Source of the DNA: RYN-230 sp963770545
GTDB lineage: Bacteria > Actinomycetota > Actinomycetes > Streptosporangiales > Streptosporangiaceae
Length of the DNA: 64,000 nucleotides
Direction of reading: 5' to 3'
NCBI GenBank assembly: GCA_963770545.1
Contig: CAVYQF010000010.1
Location: forward strand, 85,953 to 149,952
The position numbers and the translations under genes were made by a program. The notes under the pieces were generated by a model. It had not been told where the DNA came from. It saw only the letters and a program-made list of their open reading frames with translations, and did no database searches. Shown here in pieces: positions 25,480 to 32,589 of this stretch. How positions within the stretch are numbered: the stretch's first letter is position 1; the number at the start of each line of letters is the position of its first letter.

Positions 25480-26170
25480 TCCTGCCGCGGCCCGCTGGGC
25501 GGTGCCTGTTTCGGCGGCGTCCCGTTCAGCCGTGGCGGCGATCGAGCCGAGCAGCGCGAGGGCCTGGGCGGACTGCGTCCCGGGTTCCGCGTGGTAGATG
25601 ACCACCTGGAGCCCGTCGGTCCCGGCGATGTCGAGCTTCTCTCGGCGCAGGAACAGCTCGCCGACCTGCGGGTGCATCATGTGGCTCCGCCCGTCCCGGC
25701 GGTGCCCCACATCGGCCCGGGCCCACAGGGCCCGGAAACGCTCGCTGCGAATGGACAGCTCGCCGACCAGCGCGGCAAGCTGCGGGTCCTCAGGGTCGGT
25801 GCCGGCTCTCTCCCGCAGGCCGCCGACCACGCTGGCCGTGCCCTGGTCCCAGTCCTGGTGCAGTTCGCGGTCGGCGGGGTCCAGGAAGAGCTGGCGGAGC
25901 ACGTTGCGGCCCGGCGCAAAGTTCGGTGACAGCGCGCGGGCCAGCGGGTTGGCCGCCAGCACGTCCAGGTACCGTCCGGTCACGAAGGCGGGCACCGGGA
26001 GCTGGCCCAGCAGCTGGGCGATCCCGGCCGGCACCCGCTCGGCGCGCGGCCGGGACCGGCGGCGGTTGCGGGGGCGGGCCAGATCATGCAGGTGGGCGGC
26101 GGCGGCCGGGTCGAGCTGCAGCGCGCTGGCCAGGGCGTCGAGGACCTGATCGGATGGATGCTGGGACCCG
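25480..26170 (-). pseudogene. XRE/MmyB-type regulator lacking its helix-turn-helix
   Basis: The readable part matches the MmyB-like ligand-binding region of actinobacterial XRE regulators: SDQVLDALASALQLDPAAAA, LPVPAFVTGRYLDVLAANPL, then PNFAPGRNVLRQLFLDPADR and DGLQVVIYHAEPGTQSAQAL. The N-terminal helix-turn-helix is missing; the frame enters unrelated Ser/Pro-rich sequence upstream. These regulators commonly sit beside oxidoreductases, so this and the aldo/keto reductase fragment may once have been a regulated pair. 26171-26420 shows nothing I can identify. Confidence 0.65.
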
Positions 26171-26420
26171 AGGCTATTCGGCGTCCCCGCGCGATGAGTG
26201 GTCCTGCTACTCCCAGGATCAGCGGGACCTACCCAGGTGACCTGCGGCCCGCCAGGGCTAGGGACCGCAGGGCAGGGAGCAGCGCACAGATACCGGGACG
26301 CCTGGGCGACCATCACGCTCATAACCGGCGGCAGCCCTTGAGCGGCAAGGGAACGTTCGATAGCCCCGATGCCCTCGGCTGCCTCGCCAGGTGGCCGCAG
26401 ACCCGACGTTCGCGCTGAGG

Positions 26421-28211
26421 TCAGCCGCTGGCCGCGCCGTAACGGCGTCGCCGTCGCGCGTACTCGGCGACGGCGTCCCACAGGTCGCGGCGGTCGACGT
26501 CTGGCCAGAGGCTGGTGGTGAAGAACAGTTCGGCGTACGTGGAGTGCCAGGGGAGGAAGTTGGACGTGCGCTGCTCGGCGCCGGTCCGCCACAGCAGATC
26601 CACGTCGGGCAGGTCGGGCACCGGGAGGTGGCGCGCGAACTCGCCCTCTGTGATCTGTTCGGGGTCGAGGTCGCCCGCCACGACACTGCGTGCGACTGCG
26701 GCTGCCCCGTGCAGGATCTCGGCGCGGCCGCCATAGTTCACGCACAAGGTGAGTATCAGGGTGTGCTGGTCCCGGCTGGCGGTTTCGTTGCGCCGCAAGG
26801 TCTGCACGAGCTCCCACGGCAGCCGGTCAGGGTACCCCAGCCAGCGGAGCCGGACGCCGTGGTCGAGGTAGGGGGCCGAGTGCAGTTCCTCGTCGAGCAT
26901 GGCGAACAGCCGGGCGACCTCGCCGGCGTCCCGCTTCCAGTTCTCGGTCGAGAAGGCGTACAGGGTGAGGTGGGACAGCCCGATCTCCAGGGCGCCGTGG
27001 ACAATGTCGTGCACGGCCTCGATACCGGCGCGGTGTCCCTCGGGACGAGGCAGGCCGCGCTGTTGGGCCCAGCGGCCGTTGCCGTCCATGATGATCGCGA
27101 CGTGCCGCGGTATCTGATCGGCGGCGATCTTGGGCGCCCGGACGCCGTCCGCGCGCAGCCGTGGGGGCAGGACCTGGCCACGCGGCGGACTGGCAGGTCC
27201 GGGCGGGGCTGGCAGGGCCCGGGCCGCAGGCGGCTCGCTGAGCGTGGTCAGCTTCCAGGCCAGGGCGATCTTGATCCGGGCAGGCGCGAGGAGCCGCCAC
27301 CGGGTGATCCGCCCAGGCTCGGGTGAGGCGTACAGCAGGCCGGGCCCGGCTGCGGCGATCGCGTCGAGCCGGGCCAGGAACAAACGGCTCGTGGTCGCGA
27401 ACAGGATGGCCGGTCCCGGGTGCCATCCGACAACGAGGCTGGGCTGGTCCACCCAGCGCCGGGCCAGGCTGACCAAGTGGGCCAGCACGCCTTGCACGGG
27501 TATCGTCCACCGTCGCTGGAGCAGGTCCTCCGCGGCGCCGGGAAAGCGGTCGAGGACTTCGGCCGGGATCGTGAGTGGCCGCTCGCCGAGATCCTCGGGC
27601 AGGTCGGTCAGATCGTCGACCAGCTGGGCGCCGTCGAGGAACCGTGAGATCCCCTCACCGTGCCGCAGCGCGAACGACATGTCCACGCCGGCCCGGTCAA
27701 GCAGGGCCAGGATCTGCCTGGCCCACGCGCTGTCCGTCCCTCGCGACCTCGCCCGCCAGTCGTCCCAGGTGAGGAGGGGGGCGGGATGCATGTCGCCGGC
27801 CAGAACCTGGAACGAGGCCCGCAGGTCAGCCACGTCGAGTCCCCACCGCAGGATGGTGTCGATCAGGGCAAGGCGGACCATGTCGGTGCTGGTCCCTGTG
27901 GCTAGCTCGGCGTCGAGGGCACTCATCCACGCCTGCAGCTCGACGGCGCGCTCCGTCGGGTGCCTGGTGGGGGAGTCGGCGATGTCGTCCACCGCCGCCA
28001 GCGCCGCCCACAGCGCCCAGCAACCAGGCCACAGCATCCGCGGCATCAGAGCCGTCAAGGCGTAGATCGCCGGATCACGTTCACGCACCGTGCGCCGGCA
28101 CCAGCGGTACGCGTCCCCCAGTCCCGGTCGGCCCGCGCCGTCTCTTCGATCATCATCCCCGCGAAGGGGCGGCGCCGCCCAAGGCGGCAACCGACGTCCA
28201 GCGATCATCAT
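26421..28211 (-). CDS. fusion: squalene/phytoene-synthase-like domain + cis-prenyltransferase (UppS family)
   Basis: 596 residues in one uninterrupted frame. Residues about 20-310 are a trans-prenyl synthase fold like squalene/phytoene synthase, with two aspartate motifs: DDIAD (75-79) and DDLTD (199-203). After a Pro/Ala-rich linker (about 320-355), a complete cis-prenyltransferase follows: IIMDGNGRWAQQRGLPRPEG (Asp376), LTLYAFSTENWKRDAGEVAR, LTLCVNYGGRAEI and RTGAEQRTSNFLPWHSTYAE. All UppS substrate and Mg residues I can check are present. One domain should join or rearrange prenyl diphosphates, the other should elongate them with IPP. Start ATG 28211 (or 28208), 5 nt after GATACT; TTCACA 18 nt further up is a possible -35. 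Confidence 0.85.
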   Translation of the reverse strand: MMIAGRRLPPWAAPPLRGDDDRRDGAGRPGLGDAYRWCRRTVRERDPAIYALTALMPRMLWPGCWALWAALAAVDDIADSPTRHPTERAVELQAWMSALDAELATGTSTDMVRLALIDTILRWGLDVADLRASFQVLAGDMHPAPLLTWDDWRARSRGTDSAWARQILALLDRAGVDMSFALRHGEGISRFLDGAQLVDDLTDLPEDLGERPLTIPAEVLDRFPGAAEDLLQRRWTIPVQGVLAHLVSLARRWVDQPSLVVGWHPGPAILFATTSRLFLARLDAIAAAGPGLLYASPEPGRITRWRLLAPARIKIALAWKLTTLSEPPAARALPAPPGPASPPRGQVLPPRLRADGVRAPKIAADQIPRHVAIIMDGNGRWAQQRGLPRPEGHRAGIEAVHDIVHGALEIGLSHLTLYAFSTENWKRDAGEVARLFAMLDEELHSAPYLDHGVRLRWLGYPDRLPWELVQTLRRNETASRDQHTLILTLCVNYGGRAEILHGAAAVARSVVAGDLDPEQITEGEFARHLPVPDLPDVDLLWRTGAEQRTSNFLPWHSTYAELFFTTSLWPDVDRRDLWDAVAEYARRRRRYGAASG

Positions 28212-28472
28212 GCCCAAGTATCCCGGCCGGTGACGGAACGTGTGAAGGACCGCCGCACCAGTGGGACCAGTGTCACAATCATCCCCAGCCGAGGATATGG
28301 GGAGCTATGTGCCGTTTCCCGGGCTTTGAGACCAGGGTGTAGCGACGGTACTGCGGGTGCTTGCCGCCGCGGCCCGGCAGAACCGGAGTTACTGAGGGTA
28401 ACCGCGGTCTACCTTCCTGGATCGCACCGGGCTCGTGCCCTGGTAACGGGTCCCGGTAGCAGGAGGCCGTCT

Positions 28473-28488
28473 GATAACAGCAAGAGGC
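28473..28488 (+). repeat. 16-bp interspersed repeat, copy 2 (GATAACAGCAAGAGGC)
   Basis: Same motif as at 25143. It lies in the 324-bp gap between the prenyltransferase fusion and the old-yellow-enzyme remnant. I see no gene in that gap. Confidence 0.75.
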
Positions 28489-28535
28489 AGGGTCCTGCCC
28501 GGACGGACCGCCCGCTCAGCCCGAGGGCCCGGAAG

Positions 28536-28710
28536 TCAGGATGAGGAACCGGACGGCGACCACATCGGGTAGTCGGTGTAGCCACGCGCGCCGCCGCCGT
28601 AGTGGGTGCCCCCGGTCACTGGTGGCGAGCCCGCCGCCCAGCGCGAAGCGGCTGACGAGATCGGGGTTGGCGATAAAGAGCCGGCCGAAGGAGACGGCGT
28701 CGGCGCGGCG
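28536..28710 (-). pseudogene. old yellow enzyme (NADH:flavin oxidoreductase) C-terminal remnant
   Basis: ADAVSFGRLFIANPDLVSRF followed by ALGGGLA, then, after a frameshift, THYGGGARGYTDYPMW. This is the C-terminus of alkene reductases of the OYE family (GRLFIANPDLV...FYGGGxxGYTDYP). The remaining barrel is absent upstream. Confidence 0.65.
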
Positions 28711-28725
28711 TCTTTCCTGAAGGAG

Positions 28726-28971
28726 GTGATCCGGCGGAGCGTGCTGGAGTCACTGCGGGACGGCCCGGCGCTGACCGCCGTCACCGGGGCGCAGCTGGCC
28801 CGCGCGCTCGATGACTTGCTCGATGCGGCCCAGGGCGTGACCCGTGCCCTGCACGGCGTGGGCGTGGACCCCGCCGACCTGCGCGTCGGCGGTGCGCTGT
28901 CGCGCGGCCCGGGCGGCGGGGGATGGGTAGCCTATGGCCCCCGCGGCATGGTGCGGCGGCGCTTCCGCTGA
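28726..28971 (+). CDS. short hypothetical protein, possibly truncated
   Basis: About 81 codons from GTG 28726 with strong third-position G/C. It reads MIRRSVLESLRDGPALTAV, LARALDDLLDAAQGVTRAL and then Gly/Arg-rich sequence. AAGGAG abuts the GTG too closely to act as its ribosome binding site, so the true 5' end may be lost at the junction with the enzyme remnant on the other strand. No family recognised. Confidence 0.35.
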   Translation: MIRRSVLESLRDGPALTAVTGAQLARALDDLLDAAQGVTRALHGVGVDPADLRVGGALSRGPGGGGWVAYGPRGMVRRRFR

Positions 28972-28975
28972 GGCG

Positions 28976-29007
28976 GGGCCGGGAAGAGCCTGGGCCGGGA
29001 AGAGCCT
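28976..29007 (+). repeat. 16-bp tandem duplication
   Basis: GGGCCGGGAAGAGCCT twice in tandem (28976-28991 and 28992-29007) in the leader of the YCII gene. Confidence 0.8.
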
Positions 29008-29118
29008 GGGAGGACAGCGCCAGGAAGGCGGCGCCGGAAAAAGTTTCACCCGAACCGGTAGTAGAGCGTCCGGCCCGTTCGTCATCTGCATGACAAACAG
29101 AAAAAGGAGGGCAACACC

Positions 29119-29460
29119 ATGAAGTACCTGATGCTGGTCTGCACGGACCCGGACTACACGCCCGGCCAGGACGACGGCGCCCCGGACGTCGAGAACTGGG
29201 TCAAGGACATGGACGGCAAGGGGATCAGGCTGATGGGCAACCGCACCCGGCCGGCCAGCGATGCCACCACGGTGCGGGTCCGCAACCGTGAGGTGCTGCT
29301 GACCGACGGCCCCTACGCGGAAACCAAGGACCTGATCGCCGGCTTCGACGTCCTCGAGTGCGCCGACCTTGACGAGGCGATCGACGTCGCGTCCAAGCAC
29401 CCGATGGCCTGGGCCGGGGCGATCGAGCTGCGCCCGTTCTGGCCTGATGACCAGGATTAG
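29119..29460 (+). CDS. YCII/DGPF family protein (ECF42 partner), first of three
   Basis: 113 residues with AAAAAGGAGG upstream. Starts MKYLMLVCTDPDYTPG and has the hallmark LTDGPYAETKDLIAGFDVLE, ending AIELRPFW. These small ferredoxin-like-fold proteins are genetically tied to ECF42-type sigma factors and may sense a signal or act as small enzymes. The sigma gene follows 39 bp downstream. Two further such pairs lie at 43.6-46.9 kb. Confidence 0.87.
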   Translation: MKYLMLVCTDPDYTPGQDDGAPDVENWVKDMDGKGIRLMGNRTRPASDATTVRVRNREVLLTDGPYAETKDLIAGFDVLECADLDEAIDVASKHPMAWAGAIELRPFWPDDQD

Positions 29461-29499
29461 CGCCCGGCGGGTATCAATGACCGCTCAGGCCGGGGACCA

Positions 29500-30717
29500 G
29501 TGGTAACCCAGGCCCAAGAGCGCATCGCCGGGATCTACGCCGACGGGTGGAGCCGGATCGTGGCCACCATGATCCGGCTCACCGGCGGCGACTGGGACCT
29601 GGCCGAGGAGTGCGCCCAGGATGCCTTCGCGCAGGCGCTCCAGAAGTGGCCGGATTCAGGCATCCCGGATGAGCCGCTGGCGTGGCTCACCACGACGGCG
29701 CGGCACCGCGCCATCGACCGGATGCGCCGTGCGTCAACCGAGGCGGCGAAGCTGCGGGAGGTGGCTGCCATGCAGCCGGATCCGCCGCCGTACGACCGGG
29801 ACAGCGAGATCCCGGACGAGCGCCTGGAGCTCATGTTCACCTGCTGCCATCCATCGCTGAATCTCGACGCCCAGGTGGCGCTGACGCTGCGGAGCCTGGC
29901 CGGCATGAGCACCGCCGAGATCGCGCGCGCGTTCCTGTTGCCCGAACGCACCATGGGCCAGCGTCTCTTCCGGGCCAAGCAGAAGGTCGCGCACGCGGGC
30001 ATCCCGTTCCGCGTGCCCCCCGCGCACCTGCTCCCCGAGCGTCTACCGGCCGTCCTGCACGTGCTCTATCTCTTGTTCAACGAGGGCTACGGGCATCCGG
30101 GCGAGACCCGGCTGGCGCGCGAAGCCATCCGGCTGGCCCGGGTGCTCGCCGTGCTGATGCCCGACGAGCCCGAGGCGCACGGCATGCTCGCGCTGATGCT
30201 GCTGCACGATGCCCGCCGCCCGGCGCGGACCGACGCCCGCGGCAACCTGGTCACCCTGGACGAACAGGATCGATCGCTCTGGGACGCCGATCAGATCGCC
30301 GAGGGCACGGCGATCCTGGACCGGGCCCTGCGCCGTCACCGGGCCGGCCCGTTCCAGATCCAGGCGGCCATCGCGGCCTGCCATGCCACCGCGGCCGCCG
30401 CGGACCAGACCGACTGGCCGCAGATCGTCGGGTTGTACGGGCAACTCTCGCTGGTGGCGCCCAGCGTGATCGTGGACCTGAACCGGGCCGTCGCCGTGGG
30501 CATGGCGGACGGCCCTGAGGCCGCGCTGCCCCTGGTCGACGCGATCGCGGGGGCCGGGCAGCTGGACGGCTACTACCTGCTGCACGCCACGCGCGCCGAC
30601 CTGCTGCGGCGCGCCGGGCGGAGGGCGGAGGCGGGCGAGAGCTACCGGAAGGCCCTCGGTCTCGCGCCGACCGAGGCGGAACGGCGTTTTCTTGCCCGGC
30701 GGCTGTCAGAGCTCTGA
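29500..30717 (+). CDS. ECF42-type sigma factor with C-terminal TPR-like extension
   Basis: 405 residues. Region 2: GGDWDLAEECAQDAFAQALQ and PLAWLTTTARHRAIDRMRR. Region 4: LRSLAGMSTAEIARAFLLPE followed by MGQRLFRAKQKV. The long C-terminal part (LHVLYLLFNEGYGHPGETRL; LNRAVAVGMADGPEAALPLV; YYLLHATRADLLRRAGRRAE) is the DUF6596/TPR-like extension typical of ECF42. These sigma factors lack anti-sigma partners and are thought to be controlled through this extension. GTG start at 29500. Confidence 0.88.
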   Translation: MVTQAQERIAGIYADGWSRIVATMIRLTGGDWDLAEECAQDAFAQALQKWPDSGIPDEPLAWLTTTARHRAIDRMRRASTEAAKLREVAAMQPDPPPYDRDSEIPDERLELMFTCCHPSLNLDAQVALTLRSLAGMSTAEIARAFLLPERTMGQRLFRAKQKVAHAGIPFRVPPAHLLPERLPAVLHVLYLLFNEGYGHPGETRLAREAIRLARVLAVLMPDEPEAHGMLALMLLHDARRPARTDARGNLVTLDEQDRSLWDADQIAEGTAILDRALRRHRAGPFQIQAAIAACHATAAAADQTDWPQIVGLYGQLSLVAPSVIVDLNRAVAVGMADGPEAALPLVDAIAGAGQLDGYYLLHATRADLLRRAGRRAEAGESYRKALGLAPTEAERRFLARRLSEL

Positions 30718-30722
30718 CGATA

Positions 30723-31322
30723 ATGAGCAGTGTGGACAACAGCCACTACAGCCTGGTGATCGCGGCGGCGCAGGCGGCGGGACCATGCCCTCCCGGCGAC
30801 GAGGCGGCCTGGGGCCGCCGGGTGCAGGGCCTGACCGTGGACCTGCACCTGATCGCCCAGCAGGCCCGGCAGGACATCGAGCGGCTGGAGTCAGCCCGGA
30901 CCTTCATCGCGTTCCTGGAGAAGGTCGAGATCGAGGAGTCGAGCCGTCGCGGGCTGCTGACATTGCGGCTGCCGTCGGGCGAGAGCGAGCCGATCCGCAC
31001 CGAGCGGAAGGACAGCGACCGCGGCCGGACGCTGATCGAGCGGGCCCGCGCGCTGGAAGGGCGTTGGGTGCTGGTCTACCGCTACAACGAGCGAAAGGCC
31101 GGCCAGCGCAGTCAGTCGGTCAGGATGCTGGCTCACCTGATGGACATGGGCGTGGACGGTGCGGTGCCCAGCACCACGGCGAAGAAGATCGTGCTGCAGG
31201 AGGCGGGCGGCGACACGGGCCGCGCCCAGGAGGCGTGGACGTCAGCCGGCTTGCCCGGCGCCGGGCCGGTCAGCGTGGATCAGCTGGAGCTGGCGCGCAC
31301 CGCAGCCCGTCAAGCCGGATAA
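30723..31322 (+). CDS. hypothetical protein, 199 aa
   Basis: Begins 5 nt after the sigma-factor stop (ATG 30723). A GTG at 30732 is also possible, 7 nt after GATAAT, and may be leaderless. Helical N-terminus with VDLHLIAQQARQDIERLESA, a beta-like middle (GLLTLRLPSGESEPIRTERK, then EGRWVLVYRYNE) and a helical end. The middle could be a small nucleic-acid or ligand binding barrel, which is only a guess. Probably co-transcribed with the sigma factor, though not a standard ECF42 neighbour. Confidence 0.6.
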   Translation: MSSVDNSHYSLVIAAAQAAGPCPPGDEAAWGRRVQGLTVDLHLIAQQARQDIERLESARTFIAFLEKVEIEESSRRGLLTLRLPSGESEPIRTERKDSDRGRTLIERARALEGRWVLVYRYNERKAGQRSQSVRMLAHLMDMGVDGAVPSTTAKKIVLQEAGGDTGRAQEAWTSAGLPGAGPVSVDQLELARTAARQAG

Positions 31323-31369
31323 AGGCAGGCCACGTGGGGTGGATCCCGCCCCCGGCTGGCCTGATGCAT

Positions 31370-31385
31370 GATAACAGCAAGAAGC
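31370..31385 (+). repeat. 16-bp interspersed repeat, copy 3 (GATAACAGCAAGAAGC)
   Basis: Third copy; AAGC variant. 48 bp after the stop of the 199-residue protein gene. Confidence 0.75.
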
Positions 31386-31426
31386 GGGGTGACGGCCCCA
31401 GGTAGCCTGCCTCTGACCGTATCGCC

Positions 31427-31442
31427 GATAACAGCAAGAAGC
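31427..31442 (+). repeat. 16-bp interspersed repeat, copy 4 (GATAACAGCAAGAAGC)
   Basis: Fourth copy, direct orientation, 57 bp after copy 3. With copy 5 it brackets a GC-rich palindrome. Confidence 0.75.
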
Positions 31443-31484
31443 GCACCTTAAACCAGGCCATGCTTGACCCATTCGGGGGAGACC

Positions 31485-31552
31485 ATGGTCCGGGCCGGAT
31501 CGACCTGGTCCGGCCCGGACCGGACCGGATCCGACCCGGACCATCACGTCAG
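31485..31552. repeat. nested GC-rich inverted repeats
   Basis: GGTCCGGGCCGGA (31487-31499) pairs perfectly with TCCGGCCCGGACC (31509-31521). The same left arm can instead pair, with one mismatch, with a more distant right arm ending at about 31552. Two alternative large hairpins are therefore possible in the non-coding space before the recombinase-like gene. Confidence 0.75.
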
Positions 31553-31582
31553 CAGAGACCGGCGGGCATCATGTGGCCGTCG

Positions 31583-31598
31583 GCTTCTTGCTGTTATC
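31583..31598 (-). repeat. 16-bp interspersed repeat, copy 5 (inverted)
   Basis: GCTTCTTGCTGTTATC, exact reverse complement of copies 3 and 4. It contains TTGCTG (31588-31593), positioned as the -35 of the recombinase-like gene. Confidence 0.75.
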
Positions 31599-31617
31599 AC
31601 CGGCAAGGTAATACGCT
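31588..31617 (+). promoter_or_regulatory. putative promoter of recombinase-like gene
   Basis: TTGCTG (31588-31593), 18-nt spacer, TACGCT (31612-31617), then 6 nt to the ATG at 31624: a leaderless layout whose -35 lies inside repeat copy 5. Confidence 0.55.
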
Positions 31618-31623
31618 TGGGGC

Positions 31624-32475
31624 ATGCCTGGACGGGAGGCCCGCACACCGGCGGGCAAGGCCATTGACGACTTCACCCGTGATCTGGCGGATCGCGGGTT
31701 CGCCAGTAGTACCCGCCGGATCCGCAGGCACTTCCTGGATGAGTACCTGCAGCACGCCCAGCAGGCCGCCGGCACCAGCCAGATGACGGCGGGGGAACTC
31801 ATGGATCCCGCCCGGGCCAGCGCCTGGCTCGCCGATGCCGCCGCGGGCAAGCTGCGCACCCGCAACACGCTCCGCGGCCCCCAGGCGGCCGCCTACCCGA
31901 ACTCCATGCGGGTGCGCATCCGCTCGTACAACGCCTTCGCCGAGTTCCTCGGGCTGCCTGACCGCCGTGATAACGAGCCGCCGGCCCGGGGCTTCTACCT
32001 GACCCCGGCCGATACCCAGCGGCTCCTTTATGACCTGACCGCCCGCCGGCCCATCCTCGGCGACGCGGCCGCGTCGCTGCGCACCGCGGCCGTGGCCGCG
32101 CTCGTCGCCGACACCGGACGGGGTGTCCCCGAACTGGCTGGCCTCGCGGTCGGCGCCCTGTACCTGGACGGCGACGCCCGCGTCGAACTCGCCGACGGTC
32201 CGTGCCCACTCAGCGGCCCGACCGCGGCGATCCTCACCCGGTGGCTCCGGGCCCGGGCGGAGATCATCGCCGAACTGGAGGGCAGCGACCCCGGCTACCT
32301 GTGGATCCCGGTCAAGCCCGGCCGCCCCCGGGGCGGCCGCCCGGCGGTCAAGCCCGGGCTGGCCCCCGCGGCCGTGCGGACCCTCCACTCCGCTCACCGC
32401 ACCCTCGTCAGCCGGCTGCTGGGCACCCCGCTCCGCCCCGGTGCCCTCCGCGCGGCCAGCGAACGTTCTAATTGA
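31624..32475 (+). CDS. tyrosine-recombinase-like protein without visible catalytic tyrosine
   Basis: 283 residues. The N-terminal half resembles the SAM-like core-binding domain of phage-type integrases (AIDDFTRDLADRGFASSTRR, then NSMRVRIRSYNAFAEFLGLP). The second half keeps the start of the catalytic fold (LRTAAVAALVADTGRGVPEL, where integrases have TGLRxSEL). The catalytic Arg is displaced by one position, the HxxR box is unclear, and the protein ends ALRAASERSN with no LGH...Y segment. It is therefore a truncated or repurposed DNA-binding relative. It is preceded by a clean leaderless promoter and three copies of the 16-bp repeat, which it might bind. Confidence 0.6.
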   Translation: MPGREARTPAGKAIDDFTRDLADRGFASSTRRIRRHFLDEYLQHAQQAAGTSQMTAGELMDPARASAWLADAAAGKLRTRNTLRGPQAAAYPNSMRVRIRSYNAFAEFLGLPDRRDNEPPARGFYLTPADTQRLLYDLTARRPILGDAAASLRTAAVAALVADTGRGVPELAGLAVGALYLDGDARVELADGPCPLSGPTAAILTRWLRARAEIIAELEGSDPGYLWIPVKPGRPRGGRPAVKPGLAPAAVRTLHSAHRTLVSRLLGTPLRPGALRAASERSN

Positions 32476-32589
32476 ACGATAGGCTCTCGTGACGGCGCGC
32501 TGGACGGGCGTGAGGACGGGCGTGCCACTGCTGCTCAGCCGGGCGCAAAGCCGACCGCAAAGCCCGCCGCTCAGCCGGGCGCGCTGCCC

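Noticed and set aside
27130..28065. 311-codon plus-strand frame opposite the prenyltransferase fusion
   Set aside because: Antisense shadow; the minus strand has complete motifs of two enzyme families.
28720..28732. AAGGAGGTGATCC, identical to the complement of the 16S rRNA 3' end
   Set aside because: Only 13 bases match and no other rRNA sequence flanks it; most likely chance within a coding or relic region.
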